A stretch of 64,000 nucleotides of DNA from Shewanella psychrotolerans (GCF_019457595.1 NZ_CP080419.1:1116001-1180000), one strand, 5' to 3'. Shown: positions 1 to 10,113, numbered from the stretch's first letter. The notes: generated by a model not told the origin, from the letters alone. Translations and numbers: made by a program.

Positions 1-196
1 CGCGCAGATCGGAGACTTCTAAAACACCTTTAATCATCTCGCGAGTATCTTCGCTGATCACTTCTCGTAATTCAGCATCGTGGATAACTTCCACTAATTC
101 ATCGCGACTCTGTGGTTCGCCCTGGAATAACTGACTAACTTTTTCAAACCAGCCCTTCTTATGGGCGTTGGTACTCGGTGGGATATCGTCACTCAT
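1..196 (-). CDS. corC: CorC/YbeX family protein, N-terminal part only
   Basis: The first 65 codons of a minus-strand gene that runs off the left edge. It begins MSDDIPPSTNAHKKGWFEKV and continues with a segment on Asp/Glu-rich helices (RDELVEVIHDAELREVI) typical of the leader before the CBS pair of CorC-type proteins. The family (HlyC/CorC, DUF21-less, CBS plus CorC_HlyC domains) is linked to Mg2+/Co2+ efflux in enterics. It follows ybeY by 26 bases on the same strand, matching the conserved ybeZ-ybeY-ybeX order. The CBS domains themselves lie outside the window, so the call rests on the N-terminus and the context. Confidence 0.85.
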   Translation of the reverse strand, partial: MSDDIPPSTNAHKKGWFEKVSQLFQGEPQSRDELVEVIHDAELREVISEDTREMIKGVLEVSDLR

Positions 197-222
197 AGTA
201 TTTTCTTGACCAATATGGTCAA

Positions 223-693
223 CTATTGCTCCTTGTAAGGATTTGGAAAGCCTAAACTTTCAATTAGTTGCGTCTCTAAAGACTCCATCTCTTCAGCTTC
301 GCTGTCGATGATGTGATCATACCCTAGCAGATGAAGACAACCATGTACAACCATGTGAGCCCAATGAGCTTCTAAGCTCTTGTTTTGTTCATAAGCTTCA
401 GATTCTACAACGGGAACACAGATCACTAAATCACCAAGTAAAGGTAACTCTACTTCTGGCGGCGATTCGAATGGAAATGATAGCACATTTGTTGGTTTGT
501 CTTTACCGCGATAAGTGTGATTTAAAGTCTGACTTTCATGCTTATTCACTAAACGAATCGTCAGCTCAGCTTCTGGCATCGTATTACCCAGCGCCAAGCG
601 AACCCAAGTTTCAAATTGTGCTTGAGTTGGTAAGGTATTGCTATCGATAGCGATTTGAATATCTAACGCGATTGCTGGATTCTCATGCGTCAT
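223..693 (-). CDS. ybeY: Endoribonuclease / 16S rRNA maturation factor YbeY
   Basis: 156 residues, normal for the family. YbeY is a metal-dependent endoribonuclease used in 16S rRNA 3'-end maturation and ribosome quality control in the cytoplasm. The zinc-site motif [11 protein letters not shown] supplies H117, H121 and H127 (H-x3-H-x5-H); the family motif NVLSFPF is at about 69-75. The ATG lies inside the end of phoH (11-base overlap), so the two are probably translationally coupled. corC follows after 26 bases. This is the conserved phoH-ybeY-corC arrangement. Confidence 0.97.
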   Translation of the reverse strand: MTHENPAIALDIQIAIDSNTLPTQAQFETWVRLALGNTMPEAELTIRLVNKHESQTLNHTYRGKDKPTNVLSFPFESPPEVELPLLGDLVICVPVVESEAYEQNKSLEAHWAHMVVHGCLHLLGYDHIIDSEAEEMESLETQLIESLGFPNPYKEQ

Positions 694-1726
694 GAGGTGT
701 TTGTTCCTTCAATAAATACTGACTTTCGCGCTTGGCCTTTTCGCTAGCGGCTTTCTGCTCATGGACTTCATATGCTTCGACGATGCGCGCAACGACCGGA
801 TGACGTACCACATCTTTGGCTTGGAAGAAGTTAAAACTCACTTCATCGACATCGCTGAGCACTTCGATGGCATGACGTAGGCCTGATTTCTGATGTTTGG
901 GGAGGTCAATTTGCGTAATATCACCAGTGATCACTGCACGAGAATTAAAGCCGATGCGGGTCAAAAACATCTTCATCTGTTCAACTGTAGTGTTTTGGCT
1001 TTCGTCCAAGATGATAAAAGCATCATTTAAGGTACGACCGCGCATATAGGCTAGCGGTGCAACTTCAATCACGCTGCGCTCAATTAGGCGCTCCACTTTT
1101 TCAAAGCCCATCATCTCAAACAGTGCATCATATAAGGGGCGTAGATAAGGGTCGACTTTCTGACTTAAATCACCCGGCAGGAAGCCCAGTTTTTCACCCG
1201 CTTCCACTGCGGGCCGAGTCAGTAAGATACGTCTTACTTCTTGGCGCTCAAGCGCATCGACTGCTGCGGCTACAGCAAGATAGGTTTTACCAGTACCGGC
1301 AGGTCCCACACCAAAACTGATATCGTGACGGACAATATTGGCCACATAATCACTTTGATTTGGGTTTCTTGGCTTTATTACGCCGCGTTTAGTTTTGATA
1401 TACAGCTCGGCGTCATCACGAGGCGCTTCGGCTTCAAGAGCGATAGCTTCTTGAATCGCCACATGTACCGTGTCTGGTTCGAGATCGGGCGTGCTACCAC
1501 GTACAGGCTGAGTCTCTACATATAACTCTTTTAATAGATTATTAGCAGTCAGACAGTTTCTCGCTTGGCCCATAATCTGAAAATGGTTATTACGGTAGTT
1601 AATCTCTACACCAATTCGGCGTTCAAGCTGTTTGATATTGTCATCAAAAGGTCCGCAAAGTGATGCGAGTCGACGAGTATCAGAAGGTTCTAAATAAAGA
1701 TTTAGGGTTGTTAATTTATTTGACAA
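683..1726 (-). CDS. phoH: PhoH-like ATPase (YbeZ)
   Basis: 347 residues from a TTG start, close to the 346 of E. coli YbeZ. Walker A GPAGTGKT lies at 141-148 and the Walker B/DEAD-like DESQ at 241-244. The N-terminal block [15 protein letters not shown] is diagnostic. PhoH-like proteins are P-loop ATPases with suspected RNA helicase activity working with YbeY. I chose TTG at 1726 because CTGGAG sits just upstream and the length and N-terminus then match the family. An in-frame ATG at 1798 would add 24 residues with no family resemblance. The gene has its own transcription start region after a terminator behind miaB. Confidence 0.93.
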   Translation of the reverse strand: MSNKLTTLNLYLEPSDTRRLASLCGPFDDNIKQLERRIGVEINYRNNHFQIMGQARNCLTANNLLKELYVETQPVRGSTPDLEPDTVHVAIQEAIALEAEAPRDDAELYIKTKRGVIKPRNPNQSDYVANIVRHDISFGVGPAGTGKTYLAVAAAVDALERQEVRRILLTRPAVEAGEKLGFLPGDLSQKVDPYLRPLYDALFEMMGFEKVERLIERSVIEVAPLAYMRGRTLNDAFIILDESQNTTVEQMKMFLTRIGFNSRAVITGDITQIDLPKHQKSGLRHAIEVLSDVDEVSFNFFQAKDVVRHPVVARIVEAYEVHEQKAASEKAKRESQYLLKEQTPHDA

Positions 1727-1871
1727 AAATAACTCCAGATAATGTTTGTCTTTATCTACGACTAGGGTCAAAGATGATATTAACAGTTTACGAGCCATTA
1801 AGCGGAAATGCTAATCCTATTTGGTCGTTAAATCGCTTGCCAACCACTCTGCTGCAGAAAACTTATATAAC

Positions 1872-1899
1872 AAAAAGCGACTGGGTTAACAGTCGCTTT
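1872..1899 (-). terminator. Rho-independent terminator after miaB
   Basis: A 10-bp perfect stem (AAAGCGACTG / CAGTCGCTTT) with a 6-base loop, followed on the minus strand by a short T tract. It lies about 30 bases past the miaB stop and separates miaB from phoH. Confidence 0.75.
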
Positions 1900-1929
1900 G
1901 AATTCGTATTTGATGACCCAACTTCCTAT

Positions 1930-3354
1930 TTAAGGGATGTATTGGGTGACGCCTAAGTCATCATCTTTCTTATGCTTAGCTAAGATATCTGATGGACGGA
2001 GGTTACGACGCAAGTCCATCTCATCTTCACCGCGTATAAAGGTGCCACGGAGCGAGTTGGTGTAAACATCAACAATTTCTACATCAACAAAACTACCAAT
2101 ATGCTTAGGATCGGCTTCGAAGTTAACCACTCGATTGTTTTCGGTGCGGCCGCGCAGTTCCATAGGATTTTTCACAGATGGACCTTCAACTAATATACGC
2201 TGAACGGTACCTAGCATTTGACGGCTATAACGCATTGCTTGTTGAGTGATACGATCTTGCAAGATAGCAAGGCGCTCTTTTTTCTCTTCCATTGACACAT
2301 CATCAGGCAGATCTGCCGCTGGCGTACCTGGACGTGCGCTATAGATAAAGCTGAAGCTGTGATCAAACTGCACATCTTCAATGAGTTTCATGGTATCGGC
2401 AAAATCCTGCTTCGATTCACCGGGGAATCCGATGATAAAATCAGAGCTTATTTGGATATCAGGACGCGCTTTACGCAGACGACGTATGATTGACTTATAC
2501 TCAATCGCCATATGACCACGTTTCATCTGAGTCAAAACCAAATCTGATCCCGACTGCACTGGCAGATGTAAGAAGCTAACCAATTCTGGCGTATCTTCAT
2601 AAACATCAATGATGTCTTGAGTAAACTCAATTGGATGGCTGGTGGTAAAACGGATGCGGTCGATTCCATCGATAGCGGCGACATAACGCAGTAATTCGGC
2701 GAAGGTACAGATATCATCGTCGTGGGTTGCACCGCGGAAGGCGTTAACGTTTTGACCAAGTAGGTTAACTTCGCGTACGCCTTGTTCTGCTAGTTGAGCG
2801 ATTTCTAGGATCACATCATCTACTGGGCGACTCACCTCTTCACCACGGGTGTAAGGAACCACACAGAAAGAGCAGTATTTACTGCAACCTTCCATGATGG
2901 ATACGAAGGCGCTTGGGCCGTCCGCGCGAGGTTCTGGTAGACGGTCAAACTTCTCAATTTCTGGGAAGGTAACATCGATGACCGCTTTACCGCCTTGCTG
3001 GATCTGATCGATCATCTCTGGTAGGCGATGTAAGGTCTGAGGGCCGAAAATAATGTCTACACATTGCGCGCGCTCTTTAATCGCCTTGCCTTCTTGTGAG
3101 GCAACGCAACCGCCAACCCCAATAATCAGGTTAGGGTTTTTATCTTTTAATGTCTTCCAGCGACCAAGCTGGTGAAACACTTTCTCTTGTGCTTTTTCGC
3201 GAATAGAGCAGGTATTTAGCAGGAGTACGTCCGCTTCTTCTGCTTCCTCGGTTAACGTGTAACCTTGGTATTCGTCTAATAGGTCGGCCATCTTTGATGA
3301 GTCATACTCATTCATCTGACAGCCCCAAGTTTTTATATGGAGTTTCTTACTCAT
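1930..3354 (-). CDS. miaB: tRNA-2-methylthio-N6-dimethylallyladenosine synthase MiaB
   Basis: 474 residues, the same length as E. coli MiaB. This radical-SAM methylthiotransferase adds the methylthio group to i6A37 of tRNAs reading UNN codons. Cluster-binding cysteines of the UPF0004 domain are C12, C49 and C83. The radical-SAM triad C157-x3-C161-x2-C164 is in the motif [17 protein letters not shown]-terminal TRAM domain follows. The start at [12 protein letters not shown] fits the family; an upstream in-frame codon would add seven residues. The gene stands alone, with its own terminator before phoH. Confidence 0.97.
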   Translation of the reverse strand: MSKKLHIKTWGCQMNEYDSSKMADLLDEYQGYTLTEEAEEADVLLLNTCSIREKAQEKVFHQLGRWKTLKDKNPNLIIGVGGCVASQEGKAIKERAQCVDIIFGPQTLHRLPEMIDQIQQGGKAVIDVTFPEIEKFDRLPEPRADGPSAFVSIMEGCSKYCSFCVVPYTRGEEVSRPVDDVILEIAQLAEQGVREVNLLGQNVNAFRGATHDDDICTFAELLRYVAAIDGIDRIRFTTSHPIEFTQDIIDVYEDTPELVSFLHLPVQSGSDLVLTQMKRGHMAIEYKSIIRRLRKARPDIQISSDFIIGFPGESKQDFADTMKLIEDVQFDHSFSFIYSARPGTPAADLPDDVSMEEKKERLAILQDRITQQAMRYSRQMLGTVQRILVEGPSVKNPMELRGRTENNRVVNFEADPKHIGSFVDVEIVDVYTNSLRGTFIRGEDEMDLRRNLRPSDILAKHKKDDDLGVTQYIP

Positions 3355-3450
3355 CAGTTTGCGCCGTGGTTGCAATTACTGGAAAAATAGCGCGACATTT
3401 TACCCTCTGAGTACAACTCTGGCTAGCTTTTGCACGTTATATCTTAGAAA

Positions 3451-3783
3451 TTACTCTAGAGTTCGACGTTTAACCGTTAGCATAGCTGTGATCTCTGTTG
3501 TATCGTCACTATTTGATTCAATAAAGGCCTTATACATTTCAAGGGTATTTGATGCTGCTTGTTGATGTATGCTGGCGTGGATTTCATTTCTAAAGTGACT
3601 CAGCAATTCAATCGTATATTGATATAGGGCATAATCTATCGCGGAGCGGTAGGTTATGGTCATCCTTTCCATTGATGGCGACAAATTGGATGGTGATGAA
3701 CTGACTGGTGATACATTGGCAAAGGTTAACATCGGTGCGAGTGATGCTGTAAGCAATAGGCTTCCTGCGATTACGGTTTTCAT
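3451..3783 (-). CDS. Small secreted protein of unknown function
   Basis: 110 residues that I do not recognise. The first 22 (MKTVIAGSLLLTASLAPMLT then FA) form a convincing Sec signal peptide with likely cleavage after Ala22. A Ser/Pro-rich stretch follows, then a probably helical region rich in His, Gln and Asp. A GGAG ribosome site lies 7 bases before the ATG. It sits alone between miaB (same strand) and the divergent ubiF. It is probably periplasmic; the function is open. Confidence 0.65.
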   Translation of the reverse strand: MKTVIAGSLLLTASLAPMLTFANVSPVSSSPSNLSPSMERMTITYRSAIDYALYQYTIELLSHFRNEIHASIHQQAASNTLEMYKAFIESNSDDTTEITAMLTVKRRTLE

Positions 3784-4006
3784 TGTGACTCCGTTACACT
3801 AACTAGATAGTGGGCTCAAGTTGGCGTTGGCGACCAACTTCTCTTACGAACATTAAAAAGCAGTTTAGATAAGATTATTGGCTTCGGATAGCTTGGTTAC
3901 TGCCTCTTTGTAACCGATAGTGACTGTTTAGCCTGTCAGCAACATTTGCATACGCAATAGGCAACATAGACATATTTAGACATAGGATCATGGAGTAAAT
4001 GTTAAG

Positions 4007-5200
4007 GTGATTGATAACGATAAGCAGCGTTTGAACAAAGATGTAGTGATTCTCGGTGGCGGTATGGTGGGTGCGGCAGCTGCAATTGGATTGGCACAAC
4101 TTGGTTTGACGGTTGCGTTGGTTGAAGCATTTGAGCCTAAAGCCTTTAGTCCAGAACAACCACTGGATCTTCGTGTGTCGGCAATTAGCGTGGCCTCAGA
4201 GCAGCTACTTGAGCGTCTAGGTGCTCTGGATACGATTGCGACCATGCGTCAAGTTGCCTACAAGGGGCTTGAAACCTGGGAGCTTGATGGTTTTATCACG
4301 CAGTTTCATAGCGATCAAATCGGTGTTAGCCACCTAGGTCATATTGTTGAGAATCGTATCGTGCAGCTGGCGCTATGGCAGGCGTTTGAACAGCATGATA
4401 ATTTGACCTTGATTTGCCCAGCTAAGGTGGAACAGTTTATTCGTATCGATGACGGGATTAGGGTGCAACTTGATAACCAGATGATTATCAATACTCGTCT
4501 ACTCATGGGTGCCGATGGCGCAAACTCTCAAGTACGTCAGTGGGCAGGAATTGGCATAACGGGTTGGGATTATGCCCAGTCAGCGATGTTAATCAATATC
4601 GAAACGGAAACAGCCGAACAAGATGTCACTTGGCAGCAATTTACTCCTAAAGGGCCGCGGTCACTGTTACCTTTACCGGGTAATAACGCCTCCTTGGTTT
4701 GGTACGATGATGCCAGCCGAATCGCTCAGCTATCGAACTTAAGTCACCAAGCATTAGCAGAACAGATCAAACAGCATTTTCCTCAACGTCTCGATCACGG
4801 GTTTAAAGTTGTTGACCATGGCAGCTTTAAATTAACCCGTCGTCATGCTCAGCGTTATTATGACTATAATGTCGTGATTTTAGGCGATGCGGCGCACACC
4901 ATCAATCCGTTAGCGGGGCAGGGGGTGAACCTTGGCTTTAAAGATGTTGCCGCATTAATAGATTGCTTTACCGATGCTATCACTCATCGTCATTGCTGGT
5001 GGCATAAGGATCTATTGGCTAAGTATCAAGCTAAACGTTATCGTGATAATCAGCTGATGATGAGCACAATGGATCTATTTTATGCGAGTTTTAGCAATGA
5101 TCTTTTGCCATTAAAACTGCTGCGAAACGGCGCGTTAAAAATGGCCAATATCGATTCACCTATCAAGCAGAAAGTATTGAAATATGCCATGGGATTTTGA
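4007..5200 (+). CDS. ubiF: 2-octaprenyl-3-methyl-6-methoxy-1,4-benzoquinol hydroxylase (UbiF type)
   Basis: 397 residues (E. coli UbiF has 391). An FAD-dependent aromatic hydroxylase of ubiquinone biosynthesis (C6 hydroxylation step). The Rossmann motif GGGMVG is at 17-22, GADGANSQVRQ lies mid-protein, and the FAD motif GDAAHTINPLAGQGVNLG is near residue 300. The C-terminal stretch MDLFYASFSNDLLPL matches UbiF better than UbiH or UbiI (VisC). The start is GTG; the only nearby GGAG is about 11 bases upstream, so initiation could be weak. The gene appears to be its own unit. Confidence 0.9.
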   Translation: MIDNDKQRLNKDVVILGGGMVGAAAAIGLAQLGLTVALVEAFEPKAFSPEQPLDLRVSAISVASEQLLERLGALDTIATMRQVAYKGLETWELDGFITQFHSDQIGVSHLGHIVENRIVQLALWQAFEQHDNLTLICPAKVEQFIRIDDGIRVQLDNQMIINTRLLMGADGANSQVRQWAGIGITGWDYAQSAMLINIETETAEQDVTWQQFTPKGPRSLLPLPGNNASLVWYDDASRIAQLSNLSHQALAEQIKQHFPQRLDHGFKVVDHGSFKLTRRHAQRYYDYNVVILGDAAHTINPLAGQGVNLGFKDVAALIDCFTDAITHRHCWWHKDLLAKYQAKRYRDNQLMMSTMDLFYASFSNDLLPLKLLRNGALKMANIDSPIKQKVLKYAMGF

Positions 5201-5214
5201 TGTTTCAACAGCGA

Positions 5215-5246
5215 ACCACTTTCTATCCTAGCTAATAAAAAGTGGT
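5215..5246 (+). terminator. Weak hairpin after ubiF
   Basis: Inverted repeat AACCACTTT ... AAAGTGGTT with a 14-16 base spacer just past the ubiF stop. No good T tract follows, so termination here is only a possibility. Confidence 0.35.
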
Positions 5247-5373
5247 TTATAGCGTGTTCGGCATTCTGATCTTACCTAACGGTCCCTGTGCTGGTGATTA
5301 ATCGCATGGAGCAGTCAAAGTCGTCTCGATCCGTTATCGATACCCGCGCCAAAATAAAGGATCGCCAACAAAT

Positions 5374-5402
5374 TTGTTGCTCAGCCGATTGAGTGCTAAA
5401 AT
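5374..5402 (+). promoter_or_regulatory. Sigma-70-like promoter for pth
   Basis: TTGTTG (5374-5379), a 17-base spacer and TAAAAT (5397-5402), about 45 bases before the pth ATG. Found by eye from box match and spacing. Confidence 0.5.
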
Positions 5403-5445
5403 GCCGCGTTTTTATTTGCGCGCTTGCGAGATAGGCATTGGTTAA

Positions 5446-6033
5446 ATGAGTAATATAAAACTGATTGTTGGGCTTGCTAACCCTGGTGAAAAGTACCAAC
5501 AGACGCGACATAACGCGGGTGAGTGGTATGTAAACGAACTAGCGCGCGTATGTGGCGTTAGCTTAGTCGCCGACAGTAAATACTATGGCCTGACAGCAAG
5601 AGCAACCCTATATGGTAAAGATGTGCGCTTGCTTATTCCTACCACCTTTATGAATCTTAGTGGTAAGTCAGTCGGTGCATTAGCGAATTTTTTTCGTATA
5701 GAACCAGAAGAGATCTTGGTTGCCCATGATGAACTCGATATGCCGCCAGGTGTAGCAAAGTTCAAATTAGGCGGTGGTCATGGTGGCCACAACGGATTAA
5801 AAGATATTATTGCAAAGCTCGCCAACAACAAAGGGTTTTACCGTCTGCGGATTGGTATTGGACACCCTGGTGATAAAAGTTTGGTGAGTAACTATGTATT
5901 AGGAAAAGCGCCACAGGTTGAGCAACGCCTTATTGAAGAGGTGATTGACGAAGCTGTGCGTGCAACAGAATTACTATTTAAAGAAGATATGAGTAAGGCG
6001 ATGCACAGGTTGCATTCTTACAAAGCTGGTTAG
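5446..6033 (+). CDS. pth: Peptidyl-tRNA hydrolase
   Basis: 195 residues, typical of bacterial Pth. It releases tRNA from peptidyl-tRNAs that drop off the ribosome. Catalytic residues are visible: N12 (LANPGEKY), H22 (TRHNAGEW) and D95 ([10 protein letters not shown]), matching N10, H20 and D93 of the E. coli enzyme. ychF follows after 80 bases in the same direction, the usual pth-ychF pairing in gammaproteobacteria, so the two are probably co-transcribed. Confidence 0.98.
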   Translation: MSNIKLIVGLANPGEKYQQTRHNAGEWYVNELARVCGVSLVADSKYYGLTARATLYGKDVRLLIPTTFMNLSGKSVGALANFFRIEPEEILVAHDELDMPPGVAKFKLGGGHGGHNGLKDIIAKLANNKGFYRLRIGIGHPGDKSLVSNYVLGKAPQVEQRLIEEVIDEAVRATELLFKEDMSKAMHRLHSYKAG

Positions 6034-6113
6034 TCAAGAACTCTGACAAGCTCAGCAGTGAGCAGCTTATTATTGGCTATGCCGATAATACTAATTGAAT
6101 AAAGGTAAATATA

Positions 6114-7205
6114 ATGGGTTTTAAATGTGGCATCGTTGGCCTACCAAACGTAGGTAAATCGACACTGTTCAATGCACTAACCAAAGCGGGCATCGAAGCG
6201 TCTAACTTTCCGTTTTGTACAATTGAACCCAATACGGGTGTTGTGCCAGTGCCTGACCCACGATTAGAGGCGTTGGCCGAAATCGTTAAGCCTGAGCGTA
6301 TTCTACCTACGACTATGGAATTTGTTGATATTGCCGGCCTTGTTGCTGGTGCATCAAAAGGTGAAGGCTTAGGTAACAAGTTCCTTGCTAATATTCGCGA
6401 AACTGATGCTATCGGTCATGTTGTTCGTTGCTTTGAAGATGACAACATCGTTCATGTTGCTAATAAAGTATCGCCAGCCAGTGATATTGAAGTGATTAAC
6501 ACTGAGCTAGCGCTTGCAGATTTAGACTCATGTGAGCGTGCAATTCTTCGTCAGCAAAAACGTGCTAAGGGCGGTGATCAAGAGGCTAAATTTGAAGTTA
6601 GCGTACTAGAGAAAATGCGCCCAGTATTGGATGAAGGCCATATGCTTCGTTCAATGGATTTGAGCAAAGAGGAGATAGCGGCGGTTGCTTACTTAAACTT
6701 CCTTACGCTAAAACCGACTATGTATATTGCTAACGTGTCAGAAGATGGGTTTGAGAATAACCCGCATCTTGATACGGTTCGCGAAATTGCTGCTAAAGAA
6801 AACGCGGTTGTTGTTGCGGTTTGTGCGGCAATTGAATCAGAGCTTGCTGAGATGGACGCTGAAGATCGCCAAGAGTTTATGACTGACCTTGGTTTAGAAG
6901 AGCCTGGTTTAGATCGCGTTATTCGTGCGGGTTATGAACTACTCGATTTACACACTTACTTTACAGCTGGTGTTAAAGAAGTCCGTGCGTGGACAGTTCG
7001 TGTTGGTGCTAGTGCGCCTCAAGCCGCTGGTGTGATTCATACCGATTTCGAACGTGGCTTTATTCGTGCACAGGTGATGTCTTATGATGACTTCATTGCA
7101 TATAAAGGTGAAGCTGGCGCGAAAGAAGCGGGCAAATTACGTGTTGAAGGAAAAACCTATATCGTTAAAGATGGCGATGTAATGCATTTCTTGTTTAACG
7201 TGTGA
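6114..7205 (+). CDS. ychF: Redox-regulated ATPase YchF
   Basis: 363 residues, the same size as E. coli YchF. An Obg-family P-loop protein that binds ATP rather than GTP and associates with ribosomes. The P-loop [16 protein letters not shown] is near the N-terminus, with the switch region [16 protein letters not shown] and the nucleotide-specificity motif NVSED. A coiled arm and a C-terminal TGS domain ([11 protein letters not shown]) complete the usual layout. It is downstream of pth and followed by a strong terminator. Confidence 0.97.
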   Translation: MGFKCGIVGLPNVGKSTLFNALTKAGIEASNFPFCTIEPNTGVVPVPDPRLEALAEIVKPERILPTTMEFVDIAGLVAGASKGEGLGNKFLANIRETDAIGHVVRCFEDDNIVHVANKVSPASDIEVINTELALADLDSCERAILRQQKRAKGGDQEAKFEVSVLEKMRPVLDEGHMLRSMDLSKEEIAAVAYLNFLTLKPTMYIANVSEDGFENNPHLDTVREIAAKENAVVVAVCAAIESELAEMDAEDRQEFMTDLGLEEPGLDRVIRAGYELLDLHTYFTAGVKEVRAWTVRVGASAPQAAGVIHTDFERGFIRAQVMSYDDFIAYKGEAGAKEAGKLRVEGKTYIVKDGDVMHFLFNV

Positions 7206-7257
7206 TCGGTTTTGCTTTAATGGCGAAATAGGCAAGATTAATTGTCATTTGTATCGG

Positions 7258-7291
7258 GCGGCTTAGTAGAATTACTAAGCCGCTTTTGTTT
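7258..7291 (+). terminator. Rho-independent terminator after ychF
   Basis: An 11-bp perfect stem GCGGCTTAGTA / TACTAAGCCGC with a GAAT loop, followed by TTTTGTTT. It ends the pth-ychF unit. Confidence 0.9.
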
Positions 7292-7412
7292 ACTTTATTA
7301 GGTTCCGTCGCTAGAAATAGCGGTTTTATCGTGTTTATTGAATAACTGCTGCTCACTTTGGTGAGTTTATAAGCGAACGGATAGCAGAGTTTAAATTAGC
7401 GAAAAAAAGCTG

Positions 7413-7441
7413 TTGACCTGCATACGCTGAATAAGCATAAT
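7413..7441 (+). promoter_or_regulatory. Promoter of the tRNA operon
   Basis: TTGACC (7413-7418), exactly 17 bases, then CATAAT (7436-7441). A GC-rich discriminator (ACGCCCCG) follows, as expected for stringently controlled stable-RNA promoters. The first tRNA begins about 42 bases after the -10. Confidence 0.8.
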
Positions 7442-7482
7442 ACGCCCCGTTCCTCGGCAAGAGGGATAAGGTAAAAAACGAT

Positions 7483-7559
7483 GGCAATGTAGCTCAGCTG
7501 GTTAGAGCACAGCACTCATAATGCTGGGGTCGCAGGTTCAAGTCCCGCCATTGCTACCA
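7483..7559 (+). tRNA. tRNA-Met (CAT), copy 1
   Basis: 77 bases with encoded CCA. The anticodon loop CTCATAA gives CAT. The body closely resembles E. coli elongator tRNA-Met (metT), not the initiator. First gene of an eight-tRNA operon; E. coli metT-leuW-glnU-glnW-metU-glnV-glnX is the comparable operon. Confidence 0.95.
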
Positions 7560-7589
7560 TCTTTTCTAAGATGTAAAACTAGATACAGT

Positions 7590-7674
<85 letters not shown>

Positions 7675-7724
7675 TTTATTTTTAGCTAGACATTGTATTG
7701 TGTTTAGCTTGAATCAAGATTGAT

Positions 7725-7799
7725 TGGGGTATCGCCAAGCGGTAAGGCACCGGGTTTTGATCTCGGCATTCCCAGGTTCGAATCCTGGTACCCCAGCCA
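7725..7799 (+). tRNA. tRNA-Gln (TTG), copy 1
   Basis: 75 bases with encoded CCA. The anticodon loop TTTTGAT gives TTG. Identical to the next copy at 7845-7919. Confidence 0.95.
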
Positions 7800-7844
7800 C
7801 TTTCTTATTGTAAAGTGGTAAAGTTAAATCGTTTGAAACAGTTT

Positions 7845-7919
7845 TGGGGTATCGCCAAGCGGTAAGGCACCGGGTTTTGATCTCGGCATTCCCAGGTTCG
7901 AATCCTGGTACCCCAGCCA
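7845..7919 (+). tRNA. tRNA-Gln (TTG), copy 2
   Basis: 75 bases, identical to copy 1 including CCA, after a 45-base spacer. Confidence 0.95.
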
Positions 7920-7939
7920 TTATCTTTATGATAATATGT

Positions 7940-8016
7940 GGCAATGTAGCTCAGCTGGTTAGAGCACAGCACTCATAATGCTGGGGTCGCAGGTTCAAGT
8001 CCCGCCATTGCTACCA
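7940..8016 (+). tRNA. tRNA-Met (CAT), copy 2
   Basis: 77 bases, identical to copy 1. It begins a 192-base block (7940-8131) that repeats 7483-7674 perfectly, spacer included. Confidence 0.95.
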
Positions 8017-8046
8017 TCTTTTCTAAGATGTAAAACTAGATACAGT

Positions 8047-8131
<85 letters not shown>

Positions 8132-8195
8132 TTTAATTTAATTTAATGTTATAGGCTAGCTATTAACTCTGGGCTGTAACAAAGCGAAAGCTTAT

Positions 8196-8270
8196 TGGGG
8201 TATCGCCAAGCGGTAAGGCACCGGGTTTTGATCTCGGCATCCCCAGGTTCGAATCCTGGTACCCCAGCCA
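8196..8270 (+). tRNA. tRNA-Gln (TTG), copy 3
   Basis: 75 bases. One base differs from copies 1 and 2, in the variable loop just before the T stem (GCATCCCC here, GCATTCCC there). Confidence 0.95.
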
Positions 8271-8306
8271 TATTTATCTTTGTCAGGATATAAAACTAGA
8301 CGCAGT

Positions 8307-8391
<85 letters not shown>

Positions 8392-8402
8392 TTATTAAAA
8401 AC

Positions 8403-8432
8403 AAAAAAGCCTGTTGAATGACAGGCTTTTTT
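8403..8432 (+). terminator. Terminator of the tRNA operon
   Basis: AAAAAAGCCTGT / ACAGGCTTTTTT stem with a TGAATG loop and a T6 tract, directly behind the last tRNA. Confidence 0.92.
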
Positions 8433-8767
8433 GTATCTGAAATTTGCCTTTTGACCATCCCTTCTGATAAGGCATTCACACCATCTGGCCTCAAGGGATG
8501 ATGAGAATGCCTTAAGTATGTAGGGAAACATGCAAGCCCTTGTTGCTTGCAAGGAGTGAGGCGTATACTTGCTCTAGAGCCAAACTCGTTAACACCGAAT
8601 CAAATGTGTTAAAATTCGTCTGTCAGGCGTGTTTTGTTACCTTCCTACTTCTGCGTTGAATGACCTTACAAGGGAGCAGCCATCCCATCATCCATTCGCC
8701 TTGTAATGAGTTGCCAAAAAACATGTTGAGTAGATCACGTTTTTATACTGATTGGTATTAATTGATG
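8433..8767. other. Gene-free stretch between tRNA operon and ruvX
   Basis: 335 bases without a convincing gene on either strand. The one recognisable element is a 27-base sequence at 8733-8759, repeated with two differences at 22760-22786. I see no clear terminator for ruvX here. Confidence 0.6.
8733..8759. repeat. Dispersed intergenic motif, long copy A
   Basis: GATCACGTTTTTATACTGAT then TGGTATT. The copy at 22760-22786 matches 25 of 27 bases. The core ATACTGATTGGTATT recurs, exactly or nearly, at 15945, 21871 and 42974. It lies 9 bases past the ruvX stop. Confidence 0.6.
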
Positions 8768-9187
8768 TTAATACAGGTTTTCGAAATAACTTTCGATAAT
8801 CAACACTGCGGACATTGAATCGACTTGGCCCTTCGTTAGAGCCTTAAACCCACCCATTTCAAACAGTCTTGCCTTGGCGTCTGCCGTGGTTAGGCGTTCA
8901 TCTTGAGTTGCGGTTTTAACCCCAAAGCGACCTGAAATTCTGTTGGCGAATTTTCGTGCTCTTTGGGTCATCTCTTGTTCGGTGCCATCCATATTTAACG
9001 GCAGTCCAACAACGATTAAGTCAGGCTTCCATTCTTCGATAAGTGAGCCAATTTCTTCCCATTTAGGAATGCCGTCATTGGCTTTAATAGATGCTAAGGG
9101 CGTAGCACTTGCTGTGATTTGTTGACCGACGGCGACCCCAATACTTTTAGTACCGAAGTCAAACCCTAATACACTTAATGAACTCAT
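8768..9187 (-). CDS. ruvX: Holliday junction resolvase-like RuvX/YqgF
   Basis: 139 residues with an RNase H-like fold. The first strand [14 protein letters not shown] carries the leading catalytic Asp; DERLTT and the late VDSMSAVLI segment carry the remaining acidic positions. E. coli YqgF is essential and acts in 16S rRNA 5' processing; other members cleave Holliday junctions. It follows yqgE by 17 bases on the same strand, the standard yqgE-yqgF pair. Confidence 0.95.
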   Translation of the reverse strand: MSSLSVLGFDFGTKSIGVAVGQQITASATPLASIKANDGIPKWEEIGSLIEEWKPDLIVVGLPLNMDGTEQEMTQRARKFANRISGRFGVKTATQDERLTTADAKARLFEMGGFKALTKGQVDSMSAVLIIESYFENLY

Positions 9188-9204
9188 TTTTATTCCTGTT
9201 GAGA

Positions 9205-9762
9205 TTAGGCGTGGCCTGTTTGGCTCGATAATTGACCGATATCAAAACCAAGAGATTGGGTTGCTTTTATCCAGCGTTCATCGTGTGGGGTGTTGAATAA
9301 AATATCGAGATCAACAGGGATCGATAACCAAGTGTTCTCGCCTAATTCTTGTTCCAATTGGTGACGTCCCCAGCCTGCGTATCCGAGTGCGACGATAAAA
9401 TGTTTTGGCGCATCGCTGCTGCCTAAAGAGGTGAGTACGTCTCTTGAGGTGGTTAACATGAGTTCATCACTGATCTGCTGGCTACTGCTCCATTGAGGCT
9501 GTGGAGTGTGCAATACAAAGCCTTTTTCTTGAGCGACTGGCCCACCTAAGAGTACTTGGCTGTTGATATCTTCTATGGTGTGAAAATCATCAAGTTGCAT
9601 CTGTTTGAGCAGTTCATTGACATCGACGCCAATAGGACGGTTTATCATAACGCCCATTGCGCCATGTTCATTGTGCTCACATAGATAGATAACGGAACGC
9701 TCAAAAAAGGTATCATGCAGTGACGGCATGGCTATTAGTAAATGGTTTTGTAAGCTGTCCAT
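9205..9762 (-). CDS. yqgE: YqgE/AlgH family protein (UPF0301)
   Basis: 185 residues, close to the 187 of E. coli YqgE. Family hallmarks are HLLIAMPSL at the start, [17 protein letters not shown] and [16 protein letters not shown]. The biochemical role is unsettled; AlgH was named from alginate regulation in Pseudomonas. The start at MDSLQNHL is preferred because GTGGAG lies 6-7 bases upstream; an in-frame GTG at 9774 is part of that ribosome site. Probably an operon with the SUI1 gene upstream and ruvX downstream. Confidence 0.95.
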   Translation of the reverse strand: MDSLQNHLLIAMPSLHDTFFERSVIYLCEHNEHGAMGVMINRPIGVDVNELLKQMQLDDFHTIEDINSQVLLGGPVAQEKGFVLHTPQPQWSSSQQISDELMLTTSRDVLTSLGSSDAPKHFIVALGYAGWGRHQLEQELGENTWLSIPVDLDILFNTPHDERWIKATQSLGFDIGQLSSQTGHA

Positions 9763-9780
9763 CTGGCACTCCACGGGGCT

Positions 9781-10113
9781 TTAGCCTCCGGCCAATTTTA
9801 CTTGATAATTGAGTTTTTCAAGTAGGGTCTTTAAGAGTTCGCGATTGTCGGTTTGAACTTCGATATTGAACTCTTTTACTGTACCACCACATCCACATTG
9901 TTTCTTGAGTTTCTGGGCGAGGGCTTTTAGCTCTTTATCATTAAGCCCAAGGCCTTTAATGACAGACACGCCTTTACCTTTACGACCTTTGCTATCTTTG
10001 TGTATGCGGACGATACCATCGCCTTCAGGTATCGCTTGTGGCTCAGCTTTCTCAGTTATTTTTCCACCATCGGTGCTATAGACTAAGGTGATATTGGGAT
10101 CGATTCTCATCAT
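9781..10113 (-). CDS. yciH: Translation initiation factor SUI1-like protein (YciH)
   Basis: 110 residues. The SUI1/eIF1 fold is marked by GRKGKGVSVIKGL, LKKQCGCGGTVKE and the terminal VKLAGG, all close to E. coli YciH (108 residues). YciH has been proposed to influence initiation fidelity and stress translation. Two ATGs lie in tandem at the start and the ribosome site is weak, so the first residue is uncertain by one codon. yqgE begins 18 bases further on and is probably co-transcribed. Confidence 0.92.
   Translation of the reverse strand: MMRIDPNITLVYSTDGGKITEKAEPQAIPEGDGIVRIHKDSKGRKGKGVSVIKGLGLNDKELKALAQKLKKQCGCGGTVKEFNIEVQTDNRELLKTLLEKLNYQVKLAGG

Noticed and set aside
1727..1798. ATG at 1798 as the phoH start
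   Set aside because: It adds 24 residues unlike the family; TTG at 1726 has CTGGAG upstream and gives the normal length.
7714..7944. Minus-strand open frame reading AGVPGFEPGNAEIKTRC
   Set aside because: It is the antisense of two tRNA-Gln genes; this translation is a well-known spurious protein.
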